Positions 9,170 through 16,345 of a DNA stretch of 64,000 nucleotides are shown one piece after another. The stretch is from Flavobacteriales bacterium. GTDB taxonomy: Bacteria > Bacteroidota > Bacteroidia > Flavobacteriales_F > PHOS-HE28. The notes beneath the pieces were generated by a model. That model was given only the letters and a program-made list of their open reading frames with translations, was not told where the DNA came from and ran no database searches. The stretch lies in assembly GCA_016703105.1 (NCBI GenBank), contig JADJCS010000001.1, forward strand, positions 186,001 through 250,000. The letters are read 5' to 3'. The position numbers and the translations under genes were made by a program. The stretch's first letter is position 1, and each line of letters begins with the position of its first letter.

Positions 9170-10120
9170 ATGCTGAACCGGCGCTATCTGCGTATCAAGG
9201 TATACCAGTCACTTTACGCCTTCTGGCAAAGCGACAGCAATAGCGCCGCTCGTATCGAGAAGGAGCTCTTTCTCAGCATCGAGCGGACGTTCGATCTCTT
9301 CGTTTCCCTGCTGCTCACTTTCGGGGAGTTCCGGCGCCTTGCCGAACAACGCATCGAGGACCGCAAGCTGAAACACTTGCCCTCCGCTTCCGACCTCTCC
9401 GCCAGCCGGAAATTCGTGGATGGGCCTTTGATCACCGGGATCGCCTCCTCGGCCTTGCTCGAAGCGGAGGCCAACAAGCGCCGCCTGGGCTGGATGGGAC
9501 AAATGGAGATGTTCCAACGCATCCTCAAGCAGTTCGAATCGGACCCCGCTTACCAAGCTTACATGGCCGAACCCACGCTGGACCCGAAGCGTGAGCAGCA
9601 ACTCCTGCAGCATCTGTTCCTGGAGCACACGGCACACTTCGAAGAGCTGCACGACATCTACGAGGCCCGCAGCATCTATTGGCTCGAGGACATGGACCTG
9701 GCCTGTGCCCTGGTGAAGCGCGTATTGGAAGGATCGCGTGATGTGGCGGCGTTCGACCCGGCGGTGGTGGATGTGCTCCGTGCGCCACAAGAGGAACATG
9801 ATTTCGTGAGCACGCTCTTCCGCAAGTGTATCGAGCAGGGCCCCGAGCATGAGGAAAGCATCGGCGAGAAAGCCGCGAACTGGGAGGCCGATCGCATCGC
9901 GCTGAGCGATATGATCCTGATGAAGATGGCACTCACCGAAGTGCGCGAATTCCCAGAGATACCCGTGAAGGTCACCTTGAACGAGTACATCGAGGTGGCC
10001 AAGGCCTACAGCACACCCAAGAGCAAGAACTTCATCAACGGCATCCTCGACAAGCTTTTTGCGGAGATGAAGGCCGATGGCCGAATTCACAAGGTGGGGC
10101 GGGGATTGCTGGAAAGCTGA
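9170..10120 (+). CDS. nusB: Transcription antitermination factor NusB
   Basis: NusB protein of 316 residues, about twice the E. coli length, as is typical in Bacteroidota. It starts MLNRRYLRIKVYQSLYAFWQ, a characteristic N terminus of the long form. The conserved helical NusB domain is in the C-terminal third (ALSDMILMKMALTEVREFPEIPVKVTLNEYIEVAKAYSTPKS region), with FINGILDKL near the end. It acts with NusA/NusE on rRNA transcription elongation. The downstream genes (DUF1573 lipoprotein, yajC) reproduce an order common in this phylum. Confidence 0.94.
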   Translation: MLNRRYLRIKVYQSLYAFWQSDSNSAARIEKELFLSIERTFDLFVSLLLTFGEFRRLAEQRIEDRKLKHLPSASDLSASRKFVDGPLITGIASSALLEAEANKRRLGWMGQMEMFQRILKQFESDPAYQAYMAEPTLDPKREQQLLQHLFLEHTAHFEELHDIYEARSIYWLEDMDLACALVKRVLEGSRDVAAFDPAVVDVLRAPQEEHDFVSTLFRKCIEQGPEHEESIGEKAANWEADRIALSDMILMKMALTEVREFPEIPVKVTLNEYIEVAKAYSTPKSKNFINGILDKLFAEMKADGRIHKVGRGLLES

Positions 10121-10122
10121 TC

Positions 10123-10653
10123 ATGGAACGCGTACGCGATCGACACGCCCGCACCCGGGTCGGCCCACTCTTCCGGTGGCACCTGCTATCGGCCTTCTTG
10201 CTCGCATGTCTCGTTCTTCCGGCCTGCCAGCTCACCGACCATACCGAACACGTGGAAGGGGAGGTGACGCCCGCGCTGTTCCCCGATGGTCCGTCCGGAT
10301 ATGCGGAGACGGACAGCGCCGCCCTGCCACGCATGCTCTTCGACAGCACGACGATCGACATGGGCCGTGTTTCGCAAGGGGTGCTGGTGGAACGCACGTT
10401 CCACTTCAAGAACACCGGCGGCAATGCGGTGCTCATCGCCGACGTGCGCGGCAGTTGCGGTTGCACCGTGAGCAAGAGTTGGCCCCGCGAACCCGTTCCG
10501 CCGGGCGGCACCGGTGCCATTGCGGTTTCCTTTGACAGCGAAGGCCGCGAAGGCCTCCAGGAAAAAACGATCACTGTGGTCGCCAATACACGGCCGTCCA
10601 CCACGGTGTTGATGTTGCGCGGCGAAGTGATCGCGCCTACCAAGAACCACTGA
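10123..10653 (+). CDS. DUF1573 lipoprotein
   Basis: Secreted or lipid-anchored protein of 176 residues. A hydrophobic N-terminal segment (HLLSAFLLACLVLPAC) ends in a plausible lipobox with Cys at about residue 35. The rest is a single Ig-like DUF1573 domain: VSQGVLVERTFHFKNTGGNAVLIADVRGSCGCTV, PVPPGGTGAIAV and VVANTRPSTTVLMLRGEV. The SCGCT motif is diagnostic. Function in Bacteroidota is not established. It lies 2 bp after nusB and 24 bp before yajC. Confidence 0.88.
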   Translation: MERVRDRHARTRVGPLFRWHLLSAFLLACLVLPACQLTDHTEHVEGEVTPALFPDGPSGYAETDSAALPRMLFDSTTIDMGRVSQGVLVERTFHFKNTGGNAVLIADVRGSCGCTVSKSWPREPVPPGGTGAIAVSFDSEGREGLQEKTITVVANTRPSTTVLMLRGEVIAPTKNH

Positions 10654-10677
10654 ACCAACCATCCATTCTTAGCGCCC

Positions 10678-11004
10678 ATGCTTCTCAACCTCCCCCTGCA
10701 AGCCTCGAATCAAAGCCCCGTGAGCTTCTGGATCATGATGGGCTTGTTGATGGTCGTGTTCTACTTCTTCATGATCCGGCCCCAGCAGAAAAAAGCCAAG
10801 GATGCCCGCAAATTCCGTGAGTCCATCCAAAAGGGAACCAAGGTGGTCACCATCGGCGGCCTCCATGGGAGAGTGGTGGAGGTGAGCGACAAGACCGTAC
10901 TGCTCGAGGTGGATACCAATGTGAAGCTGCGCTTCGAAAAAAGCGCGCTCGCCATGGACAATACCATGCAGCTCACTGAAGAGGTAGCCAAGGCGAGTTC
11001 CTGA
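10678..11004 (+). CDS. yajC: Preprotein translocase subunit YajC
   Basis: Small inner-membrane protein of 108 residues associated with SecDF. One membrane segment (FWIMMGLLMVVFYFFMI) is followed by RPQQKKAKDARKFRESIQKG, the family signature, and KVVTIGGLHGRVVEVSDKTVLLEVDTN. Gene order nusB-DUF1573-yajC-coaE is typical for Bacteroidota. Confidence 0.95.
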   Translation: MLLNLPLQASNQSPVSFWIMMGLLMVVFYFFMIRPQQKKAKDARKFRESIQKGTKVVTIGGLHGRVVEVSDKTVLLEVDTNVKLRFEKSALAMDNTMQLTEEVAKASS

Positions 11005-11041
11005 GACCGCCCGAGCGTGCGCTCCTGGCACGCATCAGCAC

Positions 11042-11629
11042 ATGTACACCGTAGGGGTCACCGGCGGAATAGGCAGCGGCAAAAGCCTCGTCTGCCGCAT
11101 CCTGTCGATCCTCGGGGTGCCCGTGTTCCATGCGGACGAAGAGGCCAAGCGATTGCTTGTGGAGCCCGGTGCCGTGCGGTCGCAAGTGGAGCAAGCCTTT
11201 GGAATGGACGCCTATCCCCACGGTGAGTTGGACCGTGCCAAGCTTGCCAAAGTCGTGTTCAACGATGCCGATGCACGCGCACGCCTGAACGCGATCGTAC
11301 ACCCGGCCGTCCGCGAACGTTTCCGTTCTTGGGCCGCAGAACAGAAAGCGGCCTATGTCGTGATGGAAGCGGCCTTGCTCGTGGAGACCGGGGGCGCGAA
11401 GCATTTGGACCACCTAGTTGTAGTCTCCGCACCGCAAGAGCTTCGTGTACAGCGCGTGATGGAACGCGATGGCGTGTCGGCTGAACAGGTGAACGCACGC
11501 ATCTCCGCCCAAGCGCCCGAAGCCGATCTCCTCGCCGCCGCAGGATCCGTGATCGTCAACGATGGCTCGCAACTTCTGCTGCCCCAGGTGCTCGCCCTCC
11601 ACAAACGTCTCGCTCACGCCATCGCATGA
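11042..11629 (+). CDS. coaE: Dephospho-CoA kinase
   Basis: Final enzyme of coenzyme A biosynthesis, 195 residues, phosphorylating the ribose 3'-hydroxyl of dephospho-CoA with ATP. The P-loop GVTGGIGSGKS is at residues 5-15, VFHADEEAKRL holds the substrate-binding Asp, and HPAVRERF and VMEAALLVETG are conserved lid and core blocks. QRVMERDGVSAEQVNARISAQ is the LID region. The next gene overlaps its stop codon by 4 bases. Confidence 0.95.
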   Translation: MYTVGVTGGIGSGKSLVCRILSILGVPVFHADEEAKRLLVEPGAVRSQVEQAFGMDAYPHGELDRAKLAKVVFNDADARARLNAIVHPAVRERFRSWAAEQKAAYVVMEAALLVETGGAKHLDHLVVVSAPQELRVQRVMERDGVSAEQVNARISAQAPEADLLAAAGSVIVNDGSQLLLPQVLALHKRLAHAIA

Positions 11630-11907
11630 TCGAAGCGCGCCCACTTCCGTTGTCGCAAGCTGCGCAGGTGCTCGGTATCCTGAGCATTCCGCTGGCCTTC
11701 GCCGGGCAATTGGTCGTGCCCGCGTTCCTGATGGGTGTGATCGCTTTCAGTCTTGGCCGGTGGAACGCGAACAAGGCGCTGAAACAGCCGCATGCCTTCA
11801 CCGCGCTCAGCGCGAAGAGGTGCCGGCGGGCCCAGCGCACTGGCTTGGTGGGGGCATCCATCGCACTTGTGCTTTGGGTGCTGTATGCGCTCACGATTTT
11901 GCCTTAG
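11626..11907 (+). CDS. Small two-segment membrane protein
   Basis: Protein of 93 residues starting inside the coaE stop codon (ATGA overlap), which supports it as a real, translationally coupled gene. Two hydrophobic stretches (LGILSIPLAFAGQLVVPAFLMGVIAFSLG and TGLVGASIALVLWVLYALTI) flank a basic loop. The pattern LGILSI...GVIAFSLG...GLVGASIALVL resembles the DUF4190/CCC-motif small membrane proteins common in Bacteroidota, but the cysteines are absent. Function unknown. Confidence 0.65.
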   Translation: MIEARPLPLSQAAQVLGILSIPLAFAGQLVVPAFLMGVIAFSLGRWNANKALKQPHAFTALSAKRCRRAQRTGLVGASIALVLWVLYALTILP

Positions 11908-11988
11908 ACCATATGCTTCCGAATACAAGGCAGAAGCGATAGCACACGCTAGTGCATCGCAGTGCCCTGCCAGATTTGGCTCGTAACA

Positions 11989-12387
11989 CTAATGTCGCAG
12001 TGCGTTCAGGATGAAAAACAAAATACCAAAGCCCAAAACTCCTACGCAGAATACTACCCATGAAATTGCAGCAACGGCCTGTGCCTTCGCAGCCGAATAT
12101 GCGGAACGAAGAGTGCTGAAGGAATACTCAAAACGGAAGAAATATGTGACGGCAATATGAGCTATGGCATAGCCGACTATTCCATATAGGTATCCTAACC
12201 CGTTCATGCTAACACTACGCATTGACGTGTTTGGAGCTAACAGGAACGCTAGTCCAACGGATAGGATCAGAATGCAGGTAAGAGAAAGCGAATAGGCCGC
12301 AACCTGGAATCCTTTCCAGCGTCTGCGGTAGATGCTTCGAACCAAAAACAAGTAGAAAATGTACCGTGCCGTCAAGAATTTCGTCAT
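11989..12387 (-). CDS. Hypothetical multi-pass membrane protein
   Basis: Protein of 132 residues; start chosen at 12387 (MTKFLTARYIFYLFLV) because the in-frame extension to 12474 is polar and unlike a coding start. Four hydrophobic segments are visible (about residues 8-17, 25-47, 60-80 and 100-128, the last ILFFILNALRH-like at the C terminus). The gene is clearly more AT-rich than its neighbours, suggesting recent acquisition or weak selection. No family was recognised. Confidence 0.5.
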   Translation of the reverse strand: MTKFLTARYIFYLFLVRSIYRRRWKGFQVAAYSLSLTCILILSVGLAFLLAPNTSMRSVSMNGLGYLYGIVGYAIAHIAVTYFFRFEYSFSTLRSAYSAAKAQAVAAISWVVFCVGVLGFGILFFILNALRH

Positions 12388-12484
12388 TGAACATGAACGG
12401 TTGCATTCCTCGGGACCACGGTCATTGTCCGAAACTACACGGAAGTCTGCTGATTCCTGAACGCGCTCGTGCACTAGGGGGGCT

Positions 12485-13045
12485 TCAAGCCCTCAACGCC
12501 GTCGGCCACGGCCGGATGGCGCCATGCACGCGCTCCTCACCGTGCGTTTCAATAAAGCGCTCCAGCAGGGCCAGGGTCGCCTTGGCGTCCGGATAGGCGC
12601 GGTGCGCGGCGGTGAACGGAATGGCGAAATAGCGGCACAAGCTCCCCAGGTTGTGGTGGGTGAGGTGGGGGAGCAATTGCCGGCTCAAGCGCTCGGTGCA
12701 GAGTGTGCTGCGCTGGAACGCATGGCCACAGCGGGCCATTTCCTCGGTGAGGGCGGTCATGTCGTAGCGCGCGTTGTGGGCCACGATCACGCGCCCTTCG
12801 GTCAGTGCCAGGATCCAGGGCGCCGCTTGATGGAAGCGAGGTGCACCGCGCAGATTTGAAGACTTGATCCCGGTGAGCTTTTGAACGAAGAAGGGGAGAG
12901 GCATTCCGGGATCGATCAAACCATGCCAGCCCTGGAGATCCTCCTCGGTGCCGGGAACGACCACGGCGAGTTCGATGATGCGCGCCAGACGGGGATCACC
13001 ATCGGTGGTCTCCACATCGACCACCGCGAAAGAGGGGCGCTGCAT
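12485..13045 (-). CDS. DEDDh 3'-5' exonuclease (DnaQ-like)
   Basis: Nuclease of 186 residues related to the proofreading epsilon subunit. All three exonuclease motifs are visible: Exo I FAVVDVETTD (Asp and Glu), Exo II VIVAHNARYDM (Asp), and Exo III HRAYPDAKAT (His and Asp of the DEDDh type). VQKLTGI is also conserved. It could be a stand-alone epsilon-like exonuclease, an exonuclease of RNA, or act with another polymerase subunit; no UvrC/GIY-YIG domain is attached. It is divergent from the acyltransferase gene. Confidence 0.9.
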   Translation of the reverse strand: MQRPSFAVVDVETTDGDPRLARIIELAVVVPGTEEDLQGWHGLIDPGMPLPFFVQKLTGIKSSNLRGAPRFHQAAPWILALTEGRVIVAHNARYDMTALTEEMARCGHAFQRSTLCTERLSRQLLPHLTHHNLGSLCRYFAIPFTAAHRAYPDAKATLALLERFIETHGEERVHGAIRPWPTALRA

Positions 13046-13116
13046 GGCCGGTTCATACGCTCGGATCGGCCTCTGGTTACGCTTATCCCAACCTCGCTAA
13101 CTTGCCCGGCGCTGCC

Positions 13117-13665
13117 ATGTTCCGGGTCTTCGCCAACTTCATCTTCCGCCTCATCGGCTGGCGTATCGAGGACCGGTCGCTCCCACGGCCGGACAAGTAC
13201 ATCGTGATCGTCGCACCCCATACCAGCAATTGGGACTTCTTCCTCGGCCTCTTCGCCCGCAGCCTAGCCCACATGGACGATGTGAAGTACCTCGGGAAGA
13301 AGGAACTCTTCGGCCCCCCGTTCGGCTGGTTCTTCCGGGCGATGGGTGGCTACCCCGTGGATCGCAGCCAGCGGGGCATGCTGGTGGATCAAGTGGCCGA
13401 CCTGTTCCGCACGGTGCCCGGGTTCAAGATCGCCATCACCCCGGAAGGCACCCGCAAGCGTGTGGAAACCTGGAAGACCGGCTTCTACCACATCGCGGTG
13501 AAGGCCCATGTGCCGATCATCATGGTGGCCTTCGACTATGGCCGAAAATGCGTCGCTTTCGCACCTCCGTTCTGGCCCACAGGTGATCTGGACGTTGACA
13601 TCGAACACATGAAGGCGCACTTTCGCCCCGTTAAAGGGAAGAACCCGGAGCACGGTGTGCATTGA
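13117..13665 (+). CDS. 1-acylglycerol-3-phosphate acyltransferase-like protein (PlsC family)
   Basis: Membrane-associated acyltransferase of 182 residues. The catalytic HX4D motif appears as APHTSNWDFFLG, and the second conserved block as ITPEGTRKRVETWKTGFYHIA, with VPIIMVAFDY further on. The short length and the TSNWDF form are typical of the Bacteroidota subfamily with unassigned acyl acceptor, so lysophosphatidate is not certain. Start at 13117 (MFRVFANFIFRLIGW) gives the N-terminal hydrophobic helix; an ATG 15 bases upstream is possible. Confidence 0.88.
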   Translation: MFRVFANFIFRLIGWRIEDRSLPRPDKYIVIVAPHTSNWDFFLGLFARSLAHMDDVKYLGKKELFGPPFGWFFRAMGGYPVDRSQRGMLVDQVADLFRTVPGFKIAITPEGTRKRVETWKTGFYHIAVKAHVPIIMVAFDYGRKCVAFAPPFWPTGDLDVDIEHMKAHFRPVKGKNPEHGVH

Positions 13666-13733
13666 TGGCACTATCCTTGAAAGACGCGACCGACCCACGC
13701 CCAACACCTACGCCGGGCTTCGGCGTTCAAAGC

Positions 13734-14261
13734 ATGCGCCACCTGTTCTTCTCCCTTTCCTTGCTCGCCTCGGCCGCAGCTATGGCCCAAACCGATCGTT
13801 TCCCACCGCTCACCGGTGAAACATCCGATGGCCGAAAGATCAACCTGCCCGCACCGGGCGCGAAAGGCTACACCCTCGTGGGTCTTGCTTTCAGCCAGAA
13901 AGCCTCGCCGTTGCTGGAGGAATGGGCGGAACCGGCCTTCCTGCGTTTCGTGGCCAAGCATGGCTTGTTCGCCGATACTTATGAAGCCGAGGTGTGGTTC
14001 ATCCCCATGTTCGTGGGCGGCAACAAGGTGGCCTATGAGCCGAGTTTGAAGAAGTTCCGCAAGAGCGCGGACCCCGAGGTGGCCGAGCACGTCCTGTTCT
14101 TCCAAGGCGAGATCGCGCCTTACAAACAGGCGCTAGGGATGGAGAACGAGAACATCCCCTACTTCTTCGTGCTCGATGCGGAGGGGCGTATCGTCCATCG
14201 CACCGAGGGAACCTACAGCCTGGAGAAGCTCGATGCCATCGAAGAGCGCCTCATGGAATGA
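13734..14261 (+). CDS. Secreted thioredoxin-fold-like protein without cysteines
   Basis: Protein of 175 residues with a signal peptide (MRHLFFSLSLLASAAAMAQ), which fixes the start at 13734 rather than 13662. The mature part reads like a redoxin/ATP10-type fold: FPPLTGETSDGRKINLP, then YTLVGLAFSQKASPLLEEW, and a late IPYFFVLDAEGRIVHRTEGTYS strand-turn-strand. The CxxC motif is missing, so it is unlikely to be a disulfide oxidoreductase. Function unknown; possibly an envelope chaperone or structural protein (inference). Confidence 0.6.
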   Translation: MRHLFFSLSLLASAAAMAQTDRFPPLTGETSDGRKINLPAPGAKGYTLVGLAFSQKASPLLEEWAEPAFLRFVAKHGLFADTYEAEVWFIPMFVGGNKVAYEPSLKKFRKSADPEVAEHVLFFQGEIAPYKQALGMENENIPYFFVLDAEGRIVHRTEGTYSLEKLDAIEERLME

Positions 14262-14270
14262 TCGCGCCGC

Positions 14271-14278
14271 TATCTTCG
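14271..14278 (+). promoter_or_regulatory. -7 promoter-like element for the cyclophilin gene
   Basis: TATCTTCG, one mismatch from TAnnTTTG, 39 bases before the start at 14318. The same TAnnTTCG variant recurs before several genes in this window. Confidence 0.4.
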
Positions 14279-14317
14279 CGCCCCGCATGCCCGAGAGGGC
14301 TGTCAGCAACCAACACC

Positions 14318-15004
14318 ATGCGAACCGATCTCATGCTTGTCCGCTCCTTCCTACCCTTGATGCTGGCCGCTTGCGGTGCAGCGCCTACGGATGCCGTAAC
14401 CCAAGGCACCACCTCGCACGATCCCCTTACCACCCCTACTGAAAAGACAATGAGCACCACCCCCGGCGAAGGCCTCTTCGCGAAGTTCACCACCAGCAAA
14501 GGCGAGATCGTGATCGCCCTGGAGTTCGAGAAGGCGCCGATGACCGTGGCCAACTTCGTAGGTCTCGCGGAAGGCACGGTGAAGAACACGGCACGTGGAC
14601 AAGGACAGCCCTACTATGATGGGCTCACTTTCCACCGGGTGATCCCGGATTTCATGATCCAGGGCGGCGACCCAACAGGCACCGGCTCGGGTGGTCCGGG
14701 CTATGCCTTTGCGGATGAGATCCATCCCGACCTGAAGCATACGCGCGCTGGCGTGCTGAGCATGGCCAACGCCGGTCCTGCCACCAACGGCAGCCAATTC
14801 TTCATTACCCACAAGGAGACCGCCTGGCTCGACGGCAAGCACACCGTGTTCGGATTTGTGACCTCCGGCCAGGATGTGGTGAACGCCATCGCCCAGGGCG
14901 ACAAGATCATCACCTTGAAGATCGAACGCGTAGGTGATAAGGCGAAGGCCTTCGATGCCACCAAGGTGCTGGAAGCGAACGCCTCCAAGTTCCGCGGCCG
15001 CTAG
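14318..15004 (+). CDS. Cyclophilin-type peptidyl-prolyl isomerase, lipoprotein
   Basis: Prolyl isomerase of 228 residues that assists folding of exported proteins. The start at 14318 gives MRTDLMLVRSFLPLMLAACG, a lipoprotein signal with Cys at about residue 19; a linker of about 40 residues follows. The cyclophilin domain shows YYDGLTFHRVIPDFMIQGGD with the catalytic Arg, GVLSMANAGPATNGSQFFIT, and HTVFGFVTSGQDVV. It is convergent with the helicase gene and their stop codons overlap by 4 bases. Confidence 0.92.
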   Translation: MRTDLMLVRSFLPLMLAACGAAPTDAVTQGTTSHDPLTTPTEKTMSTTPGEGLFAKFTTSKGEIVIALEFEKAPMTVANFVGLAEGTVKNTARGQGQPYYDGLTFHRVIPDFMIQGGDPTGTGSGGPGYAFADEIHPDLKHTRAGVLSMANAGPATNGSQFFITHKETAWLDGKHTVFGFVTSGQDVVNAIAQGDKIITLKIERVGDKAKAFDATKVLEANASKFRGR

Positions 15005-16260
15005 CGCCGGGGCCTTCCCGCACTGGAACCACCGGGGCGACCGCCGGAAGGACGGCCTCCTGGCGACCTTCCGGACCGCCCGCGATCTTTGGATACACGC
15101 AGGTCAGGCCGATATTCCGGACCGGGACCGAACCCTTCAGGAAGCGGCATTTTCCGCACCGCGTAGCCGATCAGTTTTTCGATCTGACCGAACTCGCGCA
15201 TCTCCTTGTCGTTGATGAAGGTGACCGCTTGTCCTTTACGTGCGGCGCGGGCCGTACGGCCAACGCGGTGTACGTAGTCCTCCGGATCGGAAGGCACATC
15301 GTAGTTCACGACCATATCGATGTCGTCGATGTCGATGCCCCGGCTCACCACGTTGGTGGCCACCAGAATGCGCAGACGGCGGTTGCGGAAGGAGAGGAGC
15401 ACGGCCTCGCGTTCGCTTTGCTCGAGATCGCTGTGCATGGCCTCCGCATCGAAGCCGCGCTTCTTCAGGTGACGCGCCAGGTTCTTCACTTCGATCTTGC
15501 GCCCGGCGAAAATGATGATGCTTGTGGCCTCGCTCGTCCGCAGCATGTGTTCCAACACAGGTCCCTTCTGCATCTCGGTGACGACGTATGCTTGCTGATC
15601 CACGCCTTCGGCGGGTTTGCTCAAGGCGATGCTGATCTCGAAGGGATCTTTCAATATCCGCTTGGTGAGGTCGCGGATCCCCGACGGCATGGTCGCACTG
15701 AACAACAGTGTTTGCCTGTCCTCTGGAAGGAAACCGATGATGCGCATGATATCGTCGATGAAGCCCATGTCCATCATGCGGTCCGCTTCATCGAGCACCA
15801 AGAAATCCAAGCCTTTCAGTGGCACATAGCCGAGGTTGAGGTGGCTGAGCAACTTTCCGGGTGTAGCGATCACCACCTCCGTGCCACCCACCAGCGCGGC
15901 CTTCTGTTGATCGAACGAGGCCGCATCGCTCCCGCCGTAGACCGGTATGGAGGTGATCGGCGTGTAATACGCGATGGCCTGGAGTTGTTGGTCGATCTGC
16001 AAGGCGAGTTCCCGGGTAGGCACCACCACCAAGGCCCGGATGCTGCCTTCCACCCGCGGACGGTACCGTTGCACCACGTCCATGATCGGTAGCAGGAAGG
16101 CCGCCGTTTTGCCGGTACCGGTCTGTGCGCAGGCGATGAGGTCGCGGCCTTCCAACGCGGCCGGGATGGCCTGCTCTTGTATGGGTGTGGGCTTGTGGAT
16201 GCCCATGGCAGCTATGCCTTGCAGAAGTTCAGGGTTCAACCCCAATTGGTCAAAGGACAT
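15001..16260 (-). CDS. DEAD-box RNA helicase (RhlE type)
   Basis: ATP-dependent RNA helicase of 419 residues, probably acting in ribosome assembly or RNA turnover. Q motif GIHKPTPIQEQAIPA, motif I CAQTGTGKTAAF, Ia VVPTRELALQI, motif II VLDEADRMMDMGF, motif III LFSATMPS, motif V VATNVVSRGIDI and motif VI YVHRVGRTARAA are all present. The C-terminal 45 residues are rich in Arg, Gly, Ser and Pro, a typical RNA-binding tail. A -7-like box lies at 16320-16327. Confidence 0.95.
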   Translation of the reverse strand: MSFDQLGLNPELLQGIAAMGIHKPTPIQEQAIPAALEGRDLIACAQTGTGKTAAFLLPIMDVVQRYRPRVEGSIRALVVVPTRELALQIDQQLQAIAYYTPITSIPVYGGSDAASFDQQKAALVGGTEVVIATPGKLLSHLNLGYVPLKGLDFLVLDEADRMMDMGFIDDIMRIIGFLPEDRQTLLFSATMPSGIRDLTKRILKDPFEISIALSKPAEGVDQQAYVVTEMQKGPVLEHMLRTSEATSIIIFAGRKIEVKNLARHLKKRGFDAEAMHSDLEQSEREAVLLSFRNRRLRILVATNVVSRGIDIDDIDMVVNYDVPSDPEDYVHRVGRTARAARKGQAVTFINDKEMREFGQIEKLIGYAVRKMPLPEGFGPGPEYRPDLRVSKDRGRSGRSPGGRPSGGRPGGSSAGRPRR

Positions 16261-16319
16261 GATCGAGTGTGCAGGCTAGGACGACCGGCCTTTGAGGGGT
16301 GCGGCCTTTGGATGAGGCG

Positions 16320-16327
16320 CGAAGATA
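16320..16327 (-). promoter_or_regulatory. -7 promoter-like element for the helicase gene
   Basis: TATCTTCG on the minus strand, one mismatch from TAnnTTTG, 59 bases upstream of the start codon at 16260. Confidence 0.4.
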
Positions 16328-16345
16328 GTCCGCTGCTCCCCGGGC

